The notes under the pieces: model-generated | What the model was told of the DNA's origin: nothing | Databases searched by the model: none | The model's input: the letters and a program-made list of their open reading frames with translations, nothing else | NCBI GenBank assembly: GCA_963796325.1 | Contig: CAWCLF010000001.1 | Span: forward strand, 2,232,001-2,296,000 | Length of the DNA: 64,000 nt | Direction of reading: 5' to 3' | DNA from: CAVYGN01 sp963796325 | Lineage (GTDB): Bacteria > Spirochaetota > Brevinematia > Brevinematales > JAOACQ01 | Part shown: in pieces, positions 8,736 through 17,800 of the stretch | Numbering within the stretch: position 1 is the stretch's first letter | Layout of the letters: each line of letters starts with the position of its first letter | Program-made: the position numbers and the translations under genes

Positions 8736-8807
8736 GACTATAATTATAACAATATATTAATGATATTTCAAAATCTTATACTTTTGTTCAATCGATGATA
8801 TAATTTT

Positions 8808-9356
8808 TTACCTTATTTCCTCGATCTCTTCATAAACGATTTTCTGCATTTTTTCCAGTAATTTCGTATCTTTTTCATCATGATAGGGTTTGATATCGAG
8901 GTCCGGGGGGATTTTTTTAAGCATTTCATGGCCCGCGGTTTTAATGTATTTCTGCATAAAACCGTCATAATCCCTCCATTTTATTCCCGAGGCCCTGACA
9001 GCCGCTTCCTCGGCCCGGAGCGCTATCTGGTGAGCATGCTGGTATACCAGTCCGAGTGCGTCAAGGAGGGATTTTTCCACTGATTCATGAAGGATCAAAA
9101 ACGGGTCTATATCGTACTTCTTCCCGCCTGTTTCAAGGTATTTGGGCAGGTGCCTGTCGATATAGATCCTCTTGCCGCTGCGGCTGTAGCCCGCAAGATA
9201 TGGAATATCCCAGGTCCTGTCGAGTTTGATCTTCCTGAGGATCTTTGCCACGGCGTTTCTCAGCATTTCGGCGGATACCAGTGTATCGTCCCTTCCTATT
9301 CTCTTCTTTTTCCTGTAAGGCGCTTCTTTTGCCGTCGATTTTACTTTACCTGCCAT
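8808..9356 (-). CDS. Conserved hypothetical protein with HESVEK motif
   Basis: This is a soluble 182-residue protein with a basic N-terminus (about 1-30) and no signal peptide or membrane segment. A conserved-looking core at about 50-165 holds IPYLAGYSRSGKRIYIDRHL, then ILHESVEKSLLDALG, then YQHAHQIALRAEEAAV and IKWRDYDGFMQKYIK. The cluster of His and Glu residues (HESVE followed by HAH and RAEE) could bind metal, but HExxE is not a standard protease motif. From memory, similar proteins occur as hypothetical genes in Alphaproteobacteria; this needs a search. It follows radA after 16 bp and has a strong AAGGAGGG site, so it is probably co-transcribed with lapA-radA. No function can be assigned. 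Confidence 0.75.
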   Translation of the reverse strand: MAGKVKSTAKEAPYRKKKRIGRDDTLVSAEMLRNAVAKILRKIKLDRTWDIPYLAGYSRSGKRIYIDRHLPKYLETGGKKYDIDPFLILHESVEKSLLDALGLVYQHAHQIALRAEEAAVRASGIKWRDYDGFMQKYIKTAGHEMLKKIPPDLDIKPYHDEKDTKLLEKMQKIVYEEIEEIR

Positions 9357-9372
9357 AAAAAGTCCCTCCTTA

Positions 9373-10725
9373 TCAAAACATAAGAGAAATGCATTCCTTG
9401 ATGTTTTTTACCGGGAAAAGTTTGAATCCTTCGCTCTCTTTGAATTTACCCGCCTGGTTGGGCACCATGATTTTCTTGAATCCGCTTCTCGCGCTTTCCA
9501 TTATCCTCTTTTCCAGCTTTTTAACGGCCCTTACCTCGCCGGTCAGGCCGACTTCTCCGCAAACCATAAGGTCCAGCGGCGAAGACAGCCCCTTGTATGA
9601 CGAATAAATCGCCGCAGCTGCCGGGAGGTCAAGCCCCGGGTCCTGTATATGCAGGCCGTTTGTCACGTTAAGATATATATCGTATTGAGACAGGTTGATC
9701 TTCAGTATCTTTTCCATTACCGCAATCAGCATAAAGAGCCTTCCAATATCTAGTCCGTCGGACGTTCTTTTCGGATAATTGAATTCGGATGGGGCGGTAA
9801 GCGCCTGGATTTCGACCGGTATTACCCTGTTGCCTTCGGCCATAGGGAAGAACGATATCCCGCTTACAGGTTCTTCATGCTCGTATAGAAAAGCTTCGGT
9901 AACGTTTCCTATGCTTTTAAGGCCGTTTTCTTCCATGGTAAAAAAACCGATTTCATCTGTTGAAAAGAACCTGTTTTTATTGCTGCGGAGTATCCTGTAA
10001 TATCCCCTGCCGTCCATTTCAAGGAACAATACCGTATCCACAATATGTTCGAGGACTTTCGGGCCTGCAATCACTCCGCTCTTTGTCACATGACCGACAA
10101 TGAAAAGCACTATATCCATTTCTTTGCATAGTTTTACGAGTACGGAGGCAGTTTCCCTCATCTGGACTATGCTGCCCGGCAGGGACTCGAAAGACGGGGA
10201 ATAAACCGTCTGGATTGAATCGATAAATACAAAACGCGGATTTTCTTTCTTTATTGCGTCAGTTACGTTATCGATATCGTTTTCCGGATACAAAAAAATA
10301 TCCCCGGGCCCGATACCTGTCCTTACCGCCCTCTGTTTTACCTGGGAGTTCGATTCCTCGCCGTTCACATATAAAACCCTTCCATGACGGGCCAGGTTTC
10401 CCGCCACTTCGAGGATCATCGTCGATTTGCCTATACCCGGCTCCCCTGAAAGGAGTATGGTCTGCCCCGGTATCAATCCGCCTGTAACCCTGTCGAATTC
10501 GGATATTCCGGCATTGTATCTATCTTTTTCCTCTCCATCTATAGCCGATATACCTGTTATTTCCGCCCTTTTCGATCCCGATGAGGATGCGCCCCGCGGA
10601 TGCTTTGCAGGATCTTTTAACTCTTCCTCCACAAAGGAATTCCAGGTACCGCATTCAGGGCATTTCCCGAGCCATTTCGCCGATCGATACCCGCAATTAC
10701 TGCAGATAAACAGGATTTTTTTCAT
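9373..10725 (-). CDS. radA: DNA repair protein RadA (Sms)
   Basis: RadA is a RecA-related, hexameric ATPase that helps branch migration during recombination and repair. The 450-residue product has the N-terminal four-cysteine zinc finger (CSNCGYRSAKWLGKCPECG, residues about 8-26), the Walker A motif GEPGIGKST near 96, the RadA-specific KNRF motif (SNKNRFFSTDEIGFF near 250), and a C-terminal Lon-protease-like domain (about 285-450) that lacks catalysis in this family. The length is normal. Its start codon overlaps the stop of the lapA-like gene by 4 bp (ATGA), so the two are translationally coupled. Confidence 0.97.
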   Translation of the reverse strand: MKKILFICSNCGYRSAKWLGKCPECGTWNSFVEEELKDPAKHPRGASSSGSKRAEITGISAIDGEEKDRYNAGISEFDRVTGGLIPGQTILLSGEPGIGKSTMILEVAGNLARHGRVLYVNGEESNSQVKQRAVRTGIGPGDIFLYPENDIDNVTDAIKKENPRFVFIDSIQTVYSPSFESLPGSIVQMRETASVLVKLCKEMDIVLFIVGHVTKSGVIAGPKVLEHIVDTVLFLEMDGRGYYRILRSNKNRFFSTDEIGFFTMEENGLKSIGNVTEAFLYEHEEPVSGISFFPMAEGNRVIPVEIQALTAPSEFNYPKRTSDGLDIGRLFMLIAVMEKILKINLSQYDIYLNVTNGLHIQDPGLDLPAAAAIYSSYKGLSSPLDLMVCGEVGLTGEVRAVKKLEKRIMESARSGFKKIMVPNQAGKFKESEGFKLFPVKNIKECISLMF

Positions 10726-11018
10726 TTTCTGGTTTTGGCCTTCTCTCCGGGGACTTTAATGGAATCGGCTTCAGGTTTAGTCTCGACGCCTTTCTTTACA
10801 GCCGCAGCGCTGCCGCTTTTGAAGATCAGCGAGTATGTCAGTAGTCCCAGGATATATCCAATAAGAAGACTTATCAGGATGACAGTTATCACGGCAGGTT
10901 TGCCGAGGTAAACAAAAAAGTAAACATCAACGGTACTCAGGTTCTGGGTTACGAATACAACCAGTAATATTAGAAGAACGATTACAGTTATGAGCCTCGC
11001 CAGGCTATTCCTTTTCAT
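10722..11018 (-). CDS. LapA family (DUF1049) membrane protein
   Basis: This small inner-membrane protein of 98 residues has two hydrophobic helices at about 8-30 and 42-66, separated by the short segment TQNLSTVDVYFFVYLGKP. That segment is the signature of the LapA/DUF1049 family, named in E. coli for a role in LPS assembly. The tail after the second helix is short and charged. The ATG at 11018 is preferred over a TTG five codons upstream because GGGAGG lies 5 nt before it. The stop overlaps the radA start. The family match is good; the function in this organism is not known. Confidence 0.85.
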   Translation of the reverse strand: MKRNSLARLITVIVLLILLVVFVTQNLSTVDVYFFVYLGKPAVITVILISLLIGYILGLLTYSLIFKSGSAAAVKKGVETKPEADSIKVPGEKAKTRK

Positions 11019-11100
11019 TGCAACCTCCCGCAAAATATAGTAATAAAAATGACTTTTTTATTTGGTTAAATAATCCGCGGATTTTCATTGCCTATATATT

Positions 11101-11332
11101 ATATGGTGACTTTTAAAAACCGCCATTTTATGGCGGCTAGGTAGTCACCATTGGCGGATTTATTATATTCTCTGATTTATTCATTGTTAATATTACTGGG
11201 TTTAATAACCGCCCATATATGGTGACTTTTAAAAACCGCCATTTTATGGCGGCTAGGTAGTCGTCATTGGCGGGTTTATAATATTCTCTGATTTATTCAT
11301 TGTTAATATTACTGGGATTAAAAACCGCCCAT
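11101..11332. repeat. Two tandem 116-bp repeats with conserved hairpins
   Basis: Unit 1 (11101-11216) and unit 2 (11217-11332) differ at only six positions. Each contains a hairpin with outer arms ATGGTGAC / GTCACCAT (GTCGTCAT in unit 2) and an inner stem CCGCCA-TTTTA-TGGCGG, followed by a second hairpin GGCGG...CCGCC extended by A/T pairs. All six differences fall in stem arms and keep a pairing possible, read as plus-strand RNA. No open reading frame of note is present. The units fill the gap between the flavodoxin stop (11351) and the lapA-like start (11018). Confidence 0.8.
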
Positions 11333-11350
11333 ATAAAATATCTTTGTTTT

Positions 11351-11827
11351 TCAAATAAATTTTTTTGCTGCCGCTTTAACTTTATCGGTAATACCGGCCA
11401 TATTCTTTTTTGTCGTCCTGACCGCGAACATCCCCGAGACCTTGCCGCCGCTTTTTTTTATTCCTGCAGAAAGTTTTTTTAAAGCTCCGGAAGGATTCGA
11501 AAATATATGAGTGCAGAAAATCACGATTTTTTTATTTTTAATTTCCGCTTCATCAATGAATGCATTTACTGCAGGAACAGGGCTCCCTGCCCAGACCGGC
11601 GTACCTATAAAGATCCTGTCGTATCCTAATAGATCGGGATTATACGGCCTTAAATCGTTCCTTATATCGAAAATTGCACGGACCGTATTTATAAGATTGT
11701 ATAAAAATCCCCTCTTTATTTTAACTTCCTCGATCCGTCTTAATTCCCCGCCTGTAAGGGATTGCAGCGCGAGAGCCGCTGATTTTGTTTTCCCTTTCCA
11801 CGAATAATAAAATATGAGGGTTTTCAT
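11351..11827 (-). CDS. Flavodoxin family protein
   Basis: The 158-residue cytosolic protein begins LIFYYSWKGKTKSAA, the flavodoxin phosphate-binding loop that holds FMN. The later segments YDRIFIGTPVWAGSPVPAVNAF (about 68-89) and KKIVIFCTHIFSNPSGAL (about 97-114) are typical of the flavodoxin/NADPH-dependent reductase fold. It probably carries electrons in a redox step, but no partner is encoded next to it. It is the last gene of the leftward bamA-skp group, 20 bp after skp, and ends just before the 116-bp repeats. Its inclusion in an outer-membrane operon is unusual but may be only positional. Confidence 0.85.
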   Translation of the reverse strand: MKTLIFYYSWKGKTKSAALALQSLTGGELRRIEEVKIKRGFLYNLINTVRAIFDIRNDLRPYNPDLLGYDRIFIGTPVWAGSPVPAVNAFIDEAEIKNKKIVIFCTHIFSNPSGALKKLSAGIKKSGGKVSGMFAVRTTKKNMAGITDKVKAAAKKFI

Positions 11828-11847
11828 TTATTGTCCCCGTAGCGATT

Positions 11848-12366
11848 TCATTCAAGGTTAAGTTCTTTCCGCAGTCTCTGCTTGATGTCGCCGGTAATAT
11901 CGAATTCCTTGTCGGCAAACAGGAGAATATCGCTCCCTTTCCTGAAAACAAAGCTGAAGCCTTTTTCAATGCTTACTTCCTGTATGACTGTAGCGATCTT
12001 GATAAATACCGGCTTGGAAATCTCTTCTTTGAACGCCTCGACCTTGCTATCGGATTCCGTAATAAATTCATTAAGCTGTTCTCTTTTAAAACTGAGTTCG
12101 GCTTCGCGCCTCAATTTTTCCTGAGGAGGGAGACTTGCCGAATATTCTTTTTCAAGGGCTTCGATTTCTGTTTTTCTTTTATCGATCTCGAGCTGGAAAT
12201 TCTTCCTTTCATCCATTATCCTTTTCCTGATATCATCGATCCCCGGATAGGTATTAAAAACCTCGTCTACATCCACATACCCTATTTTTGTCTGGCGGAG
12301 GGAGTAAACGCTCCCTGTAATAAGAAGAAGAAGGACAGCGGCAGGCGCCATGATTTTCCTTAACAT
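11848..12366 (-). CDS. skp: OmpH/Skp family periplasmic chaperone
   Basis: Skp binds unfolded outer-membrane proteins in the periplasm and delivers them to BamA. The 172-residue product has a signal peptide (about 1-22, AAVLLLLITGSVYS), then IGYVDVDEVFNTYPG, the start of OmpH domains, a long charged coiled-coil arm (about 45-115), and a closing FSFVFRKGSDILLFADKEFDIT segment, which is the second conserved block. The length fits the family. The ATG at 12366 has AGGAGGG 5-6 nt upstream. It directly follows bamA (13 bp), the classical bamA-skp order. Confidence 0.93.
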   Translation of the reverse strand: MLRKIMAPAAVLLLLITGSVYSLRQTKIGYVDVDEVFNTYPGIDDIRKRIMDERKNFQLEIDKRKTEIEALEKEYSASLPPQEKLRREAELSFKREQLNEFITESDSKVEAFKEEISKPVFIKIATVIQEVSIEKGFSFVFRKGSDILLFADKEFDITGDIKQRLRKELNLE

Positions 12367-12379
12367 ATTACCCTCCTTT

Positions 12380-14824
12380 TTAAAAAACTCCCTGGATGCT
12401 CAGAACCGGCGTTAAATTGTCAAAGAGGTTCTGGTCCTGGTCAAGAACAAAAGATCTTCTATCCGGATCCCATTCCCCTTTCCTGGCAATGTAGATCCTT
12501 ATCGGCAGGCCCATAATATTGACCTGTATTCCGATACCGAAACTGAACAGGTAACCGTCGGGTGAAAACGGGGCAAAACCATTATAAGTTTGGTAAAGAT
12601 TGCCCAGATCATAAAATAATACTCCCCATACAGGGTCATATATCTCGAAGCGGATTTCACCGCTGTAATAAGCCTTGCTGAGCCCCCTGATCGAAAGGTT
12701 GTTCCAGCCCCTCAACTGGTAAACCCCGTCGAACCAGAGCATATCCGAAAAATCGTATACATAATCGCTTTGACCCGATTTATAGGACCATCCGTACTGC
12801 GGGATCATGAACTCTGCGTCTCCATAGAGAGCGAGCACTATCCTCCAGACCGGGTTCCAGTACCAGCTGTATGAAATTGCCGGTCTCAGAAATTGCGCAT
12901 ACCCGCCCATGACTCCTCCGTAATAATTGATGTTGGCGTTAAATATGCTGCCGTAAAGCGGACGGAGCGGATGGTCTGTAGAGTTTCTTGTAAACCCGAG
13001 TGAAAGATAATTTTTAAATAAAAATCCTGAAGTCAGCGCGTTTTCAAGCTGAAAGTTCGTATCCCAGTGATCCGTGAATATCAAGGGGTTATTGAAGTTT
13101 GCGCCGTAATCCCGGTAGAAAATTGTCCCTATTCCCGCATCGACCTGCCAGTAATCGGGAAGCCGCCGGCCCAATGAGCCTCCAAGCGCCCATTGATCCA
13201 CCCAGTAGGAATTGCTCGATACATAAATACCGATAGAGTTTGACGGATTCTCTATATAATTTATATTCGTCCCGTCGATAAAGCCGTTCCCGGCCGTATC
13301 CGCAGGAACATCGATTATCTCCTGGCGCATGTATGAAAAAGTAATGCCGGCAAAATAAGGCAGATCGAACAGCCATGGCTCCTGGTAGCTGATCGACGCT
13401 CCCTGGGCGGTTTGACCGACAGTTGCCTTCAAAGTTATATCTCTCCCGGTCCCGAACAGGTTCTTTTCGGCGATCTGGCCTGAAAGGTTAAAGAGGCTGA
13501 CAGTTCCATAACCGACGCCGAATGTTATTATACCCGTCCTGGCTTCTTCAACATTGAGATCCAGGTCGATCAGGCCTTCGGCGCTTCCCGGAAGGAAGAC
13601 AGGTTTAACGTCATTGAAATACTGGAGATTCATAAGTCTTTCATATGCTGTCCTGACCTTCCACTGGACATACTGTTCTCCCTCGTGAAAATCCAGTTCC
13701 CTGGTTATTACCTTTGTTTCAGTTTTTGTGTTGCCGCTGACCGATATGTGCTCTATATGCGTCCTGGGTCCTTCCACGATTACGAGTTCCGAATCGATCA
13801 TCCTGTTGGTCGCAGTTCTATTCATCAACAGCGAGACATTTGCGTATAAATGCCCGTCGTCGCTGTACTTGTTGAATATTTTCAGCCTTGTATTATCCAT
13901 TTTGACCTTATCGTAAATATCCCCTTGTTTTAAATCAATAAATTTCTGAAGTTCCGCGGTCGTAAAGAGAGTATTTCCTGTTATTGATATCTTGCCTGTC
14001 CTGTACTGAGGCCCTTCGGCAACGTCTATATTTACGACAATTGCCTTGTGCTTATCATCTCCCAGGTTTGTAACCTTCCAGCTGAAATCTTTAAAAGTCA
14101 CGTCAATATAACCTTTTTGCTGATATAGTTTCGTTACTTCTTCCTTGTCCTTTTCAAATTCATCTTCTTTAAGAGCGCCGGTTACAAAAATAAAAAATAC
14201 CGTCTTTGTTTTCATAACGCTCCTGATTTCATCGGCTTTGACATTTTCGTTGCCTGATACATCTATTTTCTCTACTACGATCCTCCTGCCGGGAGTTACC
14301 TTGAAAACAAGATTGAAAGTCTGTTTCTTGACATCGACGACATTAAGTTTCTGTGAAACGGTCACTTCTCTGAAACCGTCCTCAACGTACTTTTTCTCGA
14401 TGGCGGCGATCGATTTAGCCGCTTTACTTTCGGAATAGTATGAATAATCTGTAAAGCTGATAACTTTTTTCAATTCATCGGAGCTGATTTCGTCATTGCC
14501 CTGGAAGTCCACAGTCTTCAGATAATAATTTTCCTCTACTAAAAAAGTAATAATAAGGCCGTTAGTTCCGTTCGTTATATCCGCTTTGACGTCCTTGAAC
14601 ATATCCAGCGAATAAAGTTTTTTAAGCGATGTATTCAGGGAAGCTTCATTATATTTTCCACCTTCTTTTAAATCTATTAAAGGTTTAAGATCTTCGGCAT
14701 GCCCGTTGATAAGACCTTCGAATTTGATTTGCTGAATTGCAGTCTGTGAATTAACTTCCTGTCCATATGAAAAAGTGACGGATAATATGAAAAGCGCGGT
14801 TAAGAATAGAATTCTACGGAACAT
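12380..14824 (-). CDS. bamA: Outer-membrane assembly factor BamA
   Basis: BamA is the essential Omp85 insertase that folds beta-barrels into the outer membrane. The 814-residue product has a signal peptide (about 1-22), five POTRA domains (about 25-420; for example IVVEKIDVSGNENVKADEIR and HIEHISVSGNTKTE), and a 16-strand barrel ending in a C-terminal Phe. The L6 lid-loop motif, usually VRGF, appears as LRGW. The ATG at 14824 is preferred to a GTG two codons earlier because AAAGGAG lies 5 nt before it. It leads the bamA-skp-flavodoxin group from a strong promoter (14861-14889) that overlaps a palindrome resembling BlaI/CopY operators. Confidence 0.95.
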   Translation of the reverse strand: MFRRILFLTALFILSVTFSYGQEVNSQTAIQQIKFEGLINGHAEDLKPLIDLKEGGKYNEASLNTSLKKLYSLDMFKDVKADITNGTNGLIITFLVEENYYLKTVDFQGNDEISSDELKKVISFTDYSYYSESKAAKSIAAIEKKYVEDGFREVTVSQKLNVVDVKKQTFNLVFKVTPGRRIVVEKIDVSGNENVKADEIRSVMKTKTVFFIFVTGALKEDEFEKDKEEVTKLYQQKGYIDVTFKDFSWKVTNLGDDKHKAIVVNIDVAEGPQYRTGKISITGNTLFTTAELQKFIDLKQGDIYDKVKMDNTRLKIFNKYSDDGHLYANVSLLMNRTATNRMIDSELVIVEGPRTHIEHISVSGNTKTETKVITRELDFHEGEQYVQWKVRTAYERLMNLQYFNDVKPVFLPGSAEGLIDLDLNVEEARTGIITFGVGYGTVSLFNLSGQIAEKNLFGTGRDITLKATVGQTAQGASISYQEPWLFDLPYFAGITFSYMRQEIIDVPADTAGNGFIDGTNINYIENPSNSIGIYVSSNSYWVDQWALGGSLGRRLPDYWQVDAGIGTIFYRDYGANFNNPLIFTDHWDTNFQLENALTSGFLFKNYLSLGFTRNSTDHPLRPLYGSIFNANINYYGGVMGGYAQFLRPAISYSWYWNPVWRIVLALYGDAEFMIPQYGWSYKSGQSDYVYDFSDMLWFDGVYQLRGWNNLSIRGLSKAYYSGEIRFEIYDPVWGVLFYDLGNLYQTYNGFAPFSPDGYLFSFGIGIQVNIMGLPIRIYIARKGEWDPDRRSFVLDQDQNLFDNLTPVLSIQGVF

Positions 14825-14860
14825 AATCACTCCTTTTACGTAAAATTTAATAAACCGGTA

Positions 14861-14889
14861 ATTGTACTACATTTGTAGTATTATGTCAA
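14861..14889 (-). promoter_or_regulatory. bamA promoter with BlaI/CopY-type operator
   Basis: On the minus strand TTGACA (14889-14884), a 17-bp spacer and TACAAT (14866-14861) form a near-consensus promoter. A perfect palindrome TACTACA-TT-TGTAGTA occupies 14865-14880, between the -35 and -10. It contains TACANNTGTA, the core recognised by BlaI, MecI and CopY family repressors. No such regulator is encoded in this window. The -35 lies only 7 bp from the tamB stop codon. Confidence 0.75.
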
Positions 14890-14895
14890 AAATAC

Positions 14896-17800
14896 TTAAA
14901 ATTTTTGATTGACATTCAGCTCGAAAAACTGTTCGTATAACACCTGCTTCCCGAGTTCTGTAAACGGCTGGATCTTCCAGCCCAGGTCGAATAATCTCAA
15001 GTCCAGATCCAGGCCGAAAGACTGTAAAGGTATCAGATCTTCTACAGCTAAAGGATTTCTTGAAATTATCAGGTCATATTGAAGGTAAATATCAGGAATT
15101 ATATATTTGCCGAGGCTTATCGTGGAACCCTCGAAAATGTCGGCATTATTGATATAGGTTTCTCCGAATATCTCCCTCCTGGCCCAGTTGTCGATTATTC
15201 CGGTTCTTATTGTGAAAAGATCAAGGCCGAGCCTTCTCCTTAAATCGATCGTGAGGGGAGAAAATATGAAAGCATTTTCCGCCGCCATGCTCACGCCTCC
15301 CGGAACAAACCCGCCTCCGGAATTCATATTGGAAATGGTCGGCACTTCGTTCTGAGACTGGAGGCCGAGGATTGCGGAAAGTTCTCCTGTACTTTTTGTC
15401 GGTATAGAACTGAAACTTGAAAGAACAATATTGTCGGCTTTCCCGCTGAATGTCAGGAAGACTTCGACGGGGCTTCCGTTTTCATCCCTGTATTTATAGG
15501 AGGAATCAAGCTGGACATATGGAATAAGATCTCCGGGGTTCCCCTGGAAAACCGCTTTTCCGTCAATAACTGAAAAGTCCCTTCCAAGATAGGACAGCGT
15601 CCCGCGGTCAACTCCGATATTCCCCTTCAAATTTAACGTATTGTCCGCCAATGCTCCCTGAAGCGTCAATACATCGTCTTTCCGCAGAAATATATCAATG
15701 AACTCGTTTGAAAATTTAACCCCGCTTCCGATACGGATCGGTATTTTCCATTTTATATTATTGATAAAACTGTTGTTAATGCTGTTGCCCGAAGATGCTG
15801 AAAGCCCGAAACCCGAAAGATAGATCAGCATATTTTCAAGACCGGCATCCCCCGAGATGTTAAGGCTTCCTACTCCTCCGTCAATTTTTAATTCTTTTAT
15901 CAGCAATTTTCCGGATATCTTGAACCTCTGATCGTTAATATTCATTGCAATCGAAGGCAAGTCCTTACCCAGGGCTTTTACCGACATATCAAAATACGGA
16001 TTCGAAAGATTATTAAAATAAATGCTTCCGTCAAGATTAAAATTCCCGCCCGGCGTAATGAGAATGATGTTTGTCAAAAGCATCCTGTTATTTACAATTA
16101 ACAGGTCGGTATTCAGGTTTTTTACCCTGGTATTTATTTCATTGAATTCTGCATTGATAATGGACAGGTGCAATTTCCCGTTTATCGACGGTTTTTTAAC
16201 ATCGCCGTCAAGTGAAAGGGAAATATCGGCGTCGCCCTTAACATCCTTAATAAAGCCCAATCCGGAAATTACATCCAGCGGAGTTCGTAAATTGAAACCG
16301 GCTCTGATGAAATTGCTCCTGATAGCGCCTGAAGAACCGGCATATATGCTCCTGTTGAGAAATGATATATCCCAGTCGGCAGTTTTTCCGCTCGAGCGGT
16401 AATATCCGTTAAAGCCGCGGTTATTATTGTCAATGAACGAATAATTATTATTACTGTATGCCGTCGCCAGCCCTGAAATATTTGACAGCACTCTTTCAGA
16501 AAGTGCAAGGCTCCTGATATTGTAGTATAGATCCTGCCTGTTGGTCTTTATTATATAATCGAACGATCCTTCGGCTTTAATGACGTCGTCCATGTTGAAT
16601 CTTCCGTTAACCCATACCGATTGTTCCTGCCCTCCATGTTCATATGAAAGGTTAAAATCAGCTTTATAATCGGCCATCTTAAGGATTATTCCGTCAAATG
16701 CCCATTCTCCGTCTTCCAGTTTCAAGGAAGGGATATCAAGGCTGAATTTTTCGGAATTTTCAGAATTGACGATGTTAAGATTCCCGGTCACATCCGGATT
16801 CAATAAGTCTCCTGAGAAACTCAGTTTGCCTGAGACCAGTACATCGAGCGCATCTTTAAAAATATTCTTTATTAAAAAATCGTGGAATAGAAAATTACCG
16901 TATATACTGTCATCTGTAAGAGATAAATAAAGGCTGCCTTTCCTGTCGAAATCGACCTGGCCGTAATAGCCGCCCTTCATCTGGTAGAGTTTTCCATGGC
17001 CGATAAAGTGATCGTCTCTCAGGTCGAGCAGCAGCCTGTCTATGGATAAATAACCGTCCGTCCTCGATACATCGGCGTAAAGTCTCATTACCCTGTTGAA
17101 ATTGGAATACTGGGCATCCATGTTCAGCATGTCTATCCGTCCGTTAGTAAGACTCAGGGAATATTTCATATTAAGAGTGCCGGCGGACCCGATGCGGGAC
17201 AAAGGATAACGTAATGCGTATATATCTATTGAAGAGGCGTCGTTACCGCTTTCCGCATTTATCTTTATGCCGTTATCCACCAATATTTCAGTTGTTGAGG
17301 CATTATCATCCCCGTTTATGAAAACCCTGCCGCTAAGCGGTAAAGTAAATCTATCCTGCAGCATAGTCCTGCCGGAAAGATCTATCGACATGCCGTTCCT
17401 GTTGGAAACTCCGAAAGCAAGATCGAAATCCGCCCTTATGCCTTCGTTGGTAAAATTCATGCCCCTGAAACTCAGAACATTGCTGTTAAAGCTGATGCTC
17501 GTTACGGCGAAATTTTTATCTCCCTTTTTTAAACCGGAATCATATCCTTTTACATGCCCTGCGAGTTCGATTCCTCCCATGGCATCGTTAAAAATCCTCA
17601 ATTTCCCTGAAAACCGGCCTTTCCCGACCCTGAGGAGGTCGAATCCGATGTTGCTTACTATAGCTTCACCCGGAATATCCAAAGCGTCGACCAGCAAATC
17701 GTATTTCCCGCCTTTGATAAAACCATTCATCAAAACGTTCGCTCCTGCGAATCCGGATGTAAACAACAGGCTGTTTGATACGGAGCTTGCTTCGGTATAA

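Noticed and set aside
11101..11332. The tandem repeats as a minimal CRISPR array
   Set aside because: The two units abut directly with no unique spacers, are 116 bp long, and no cas gene is nearby.
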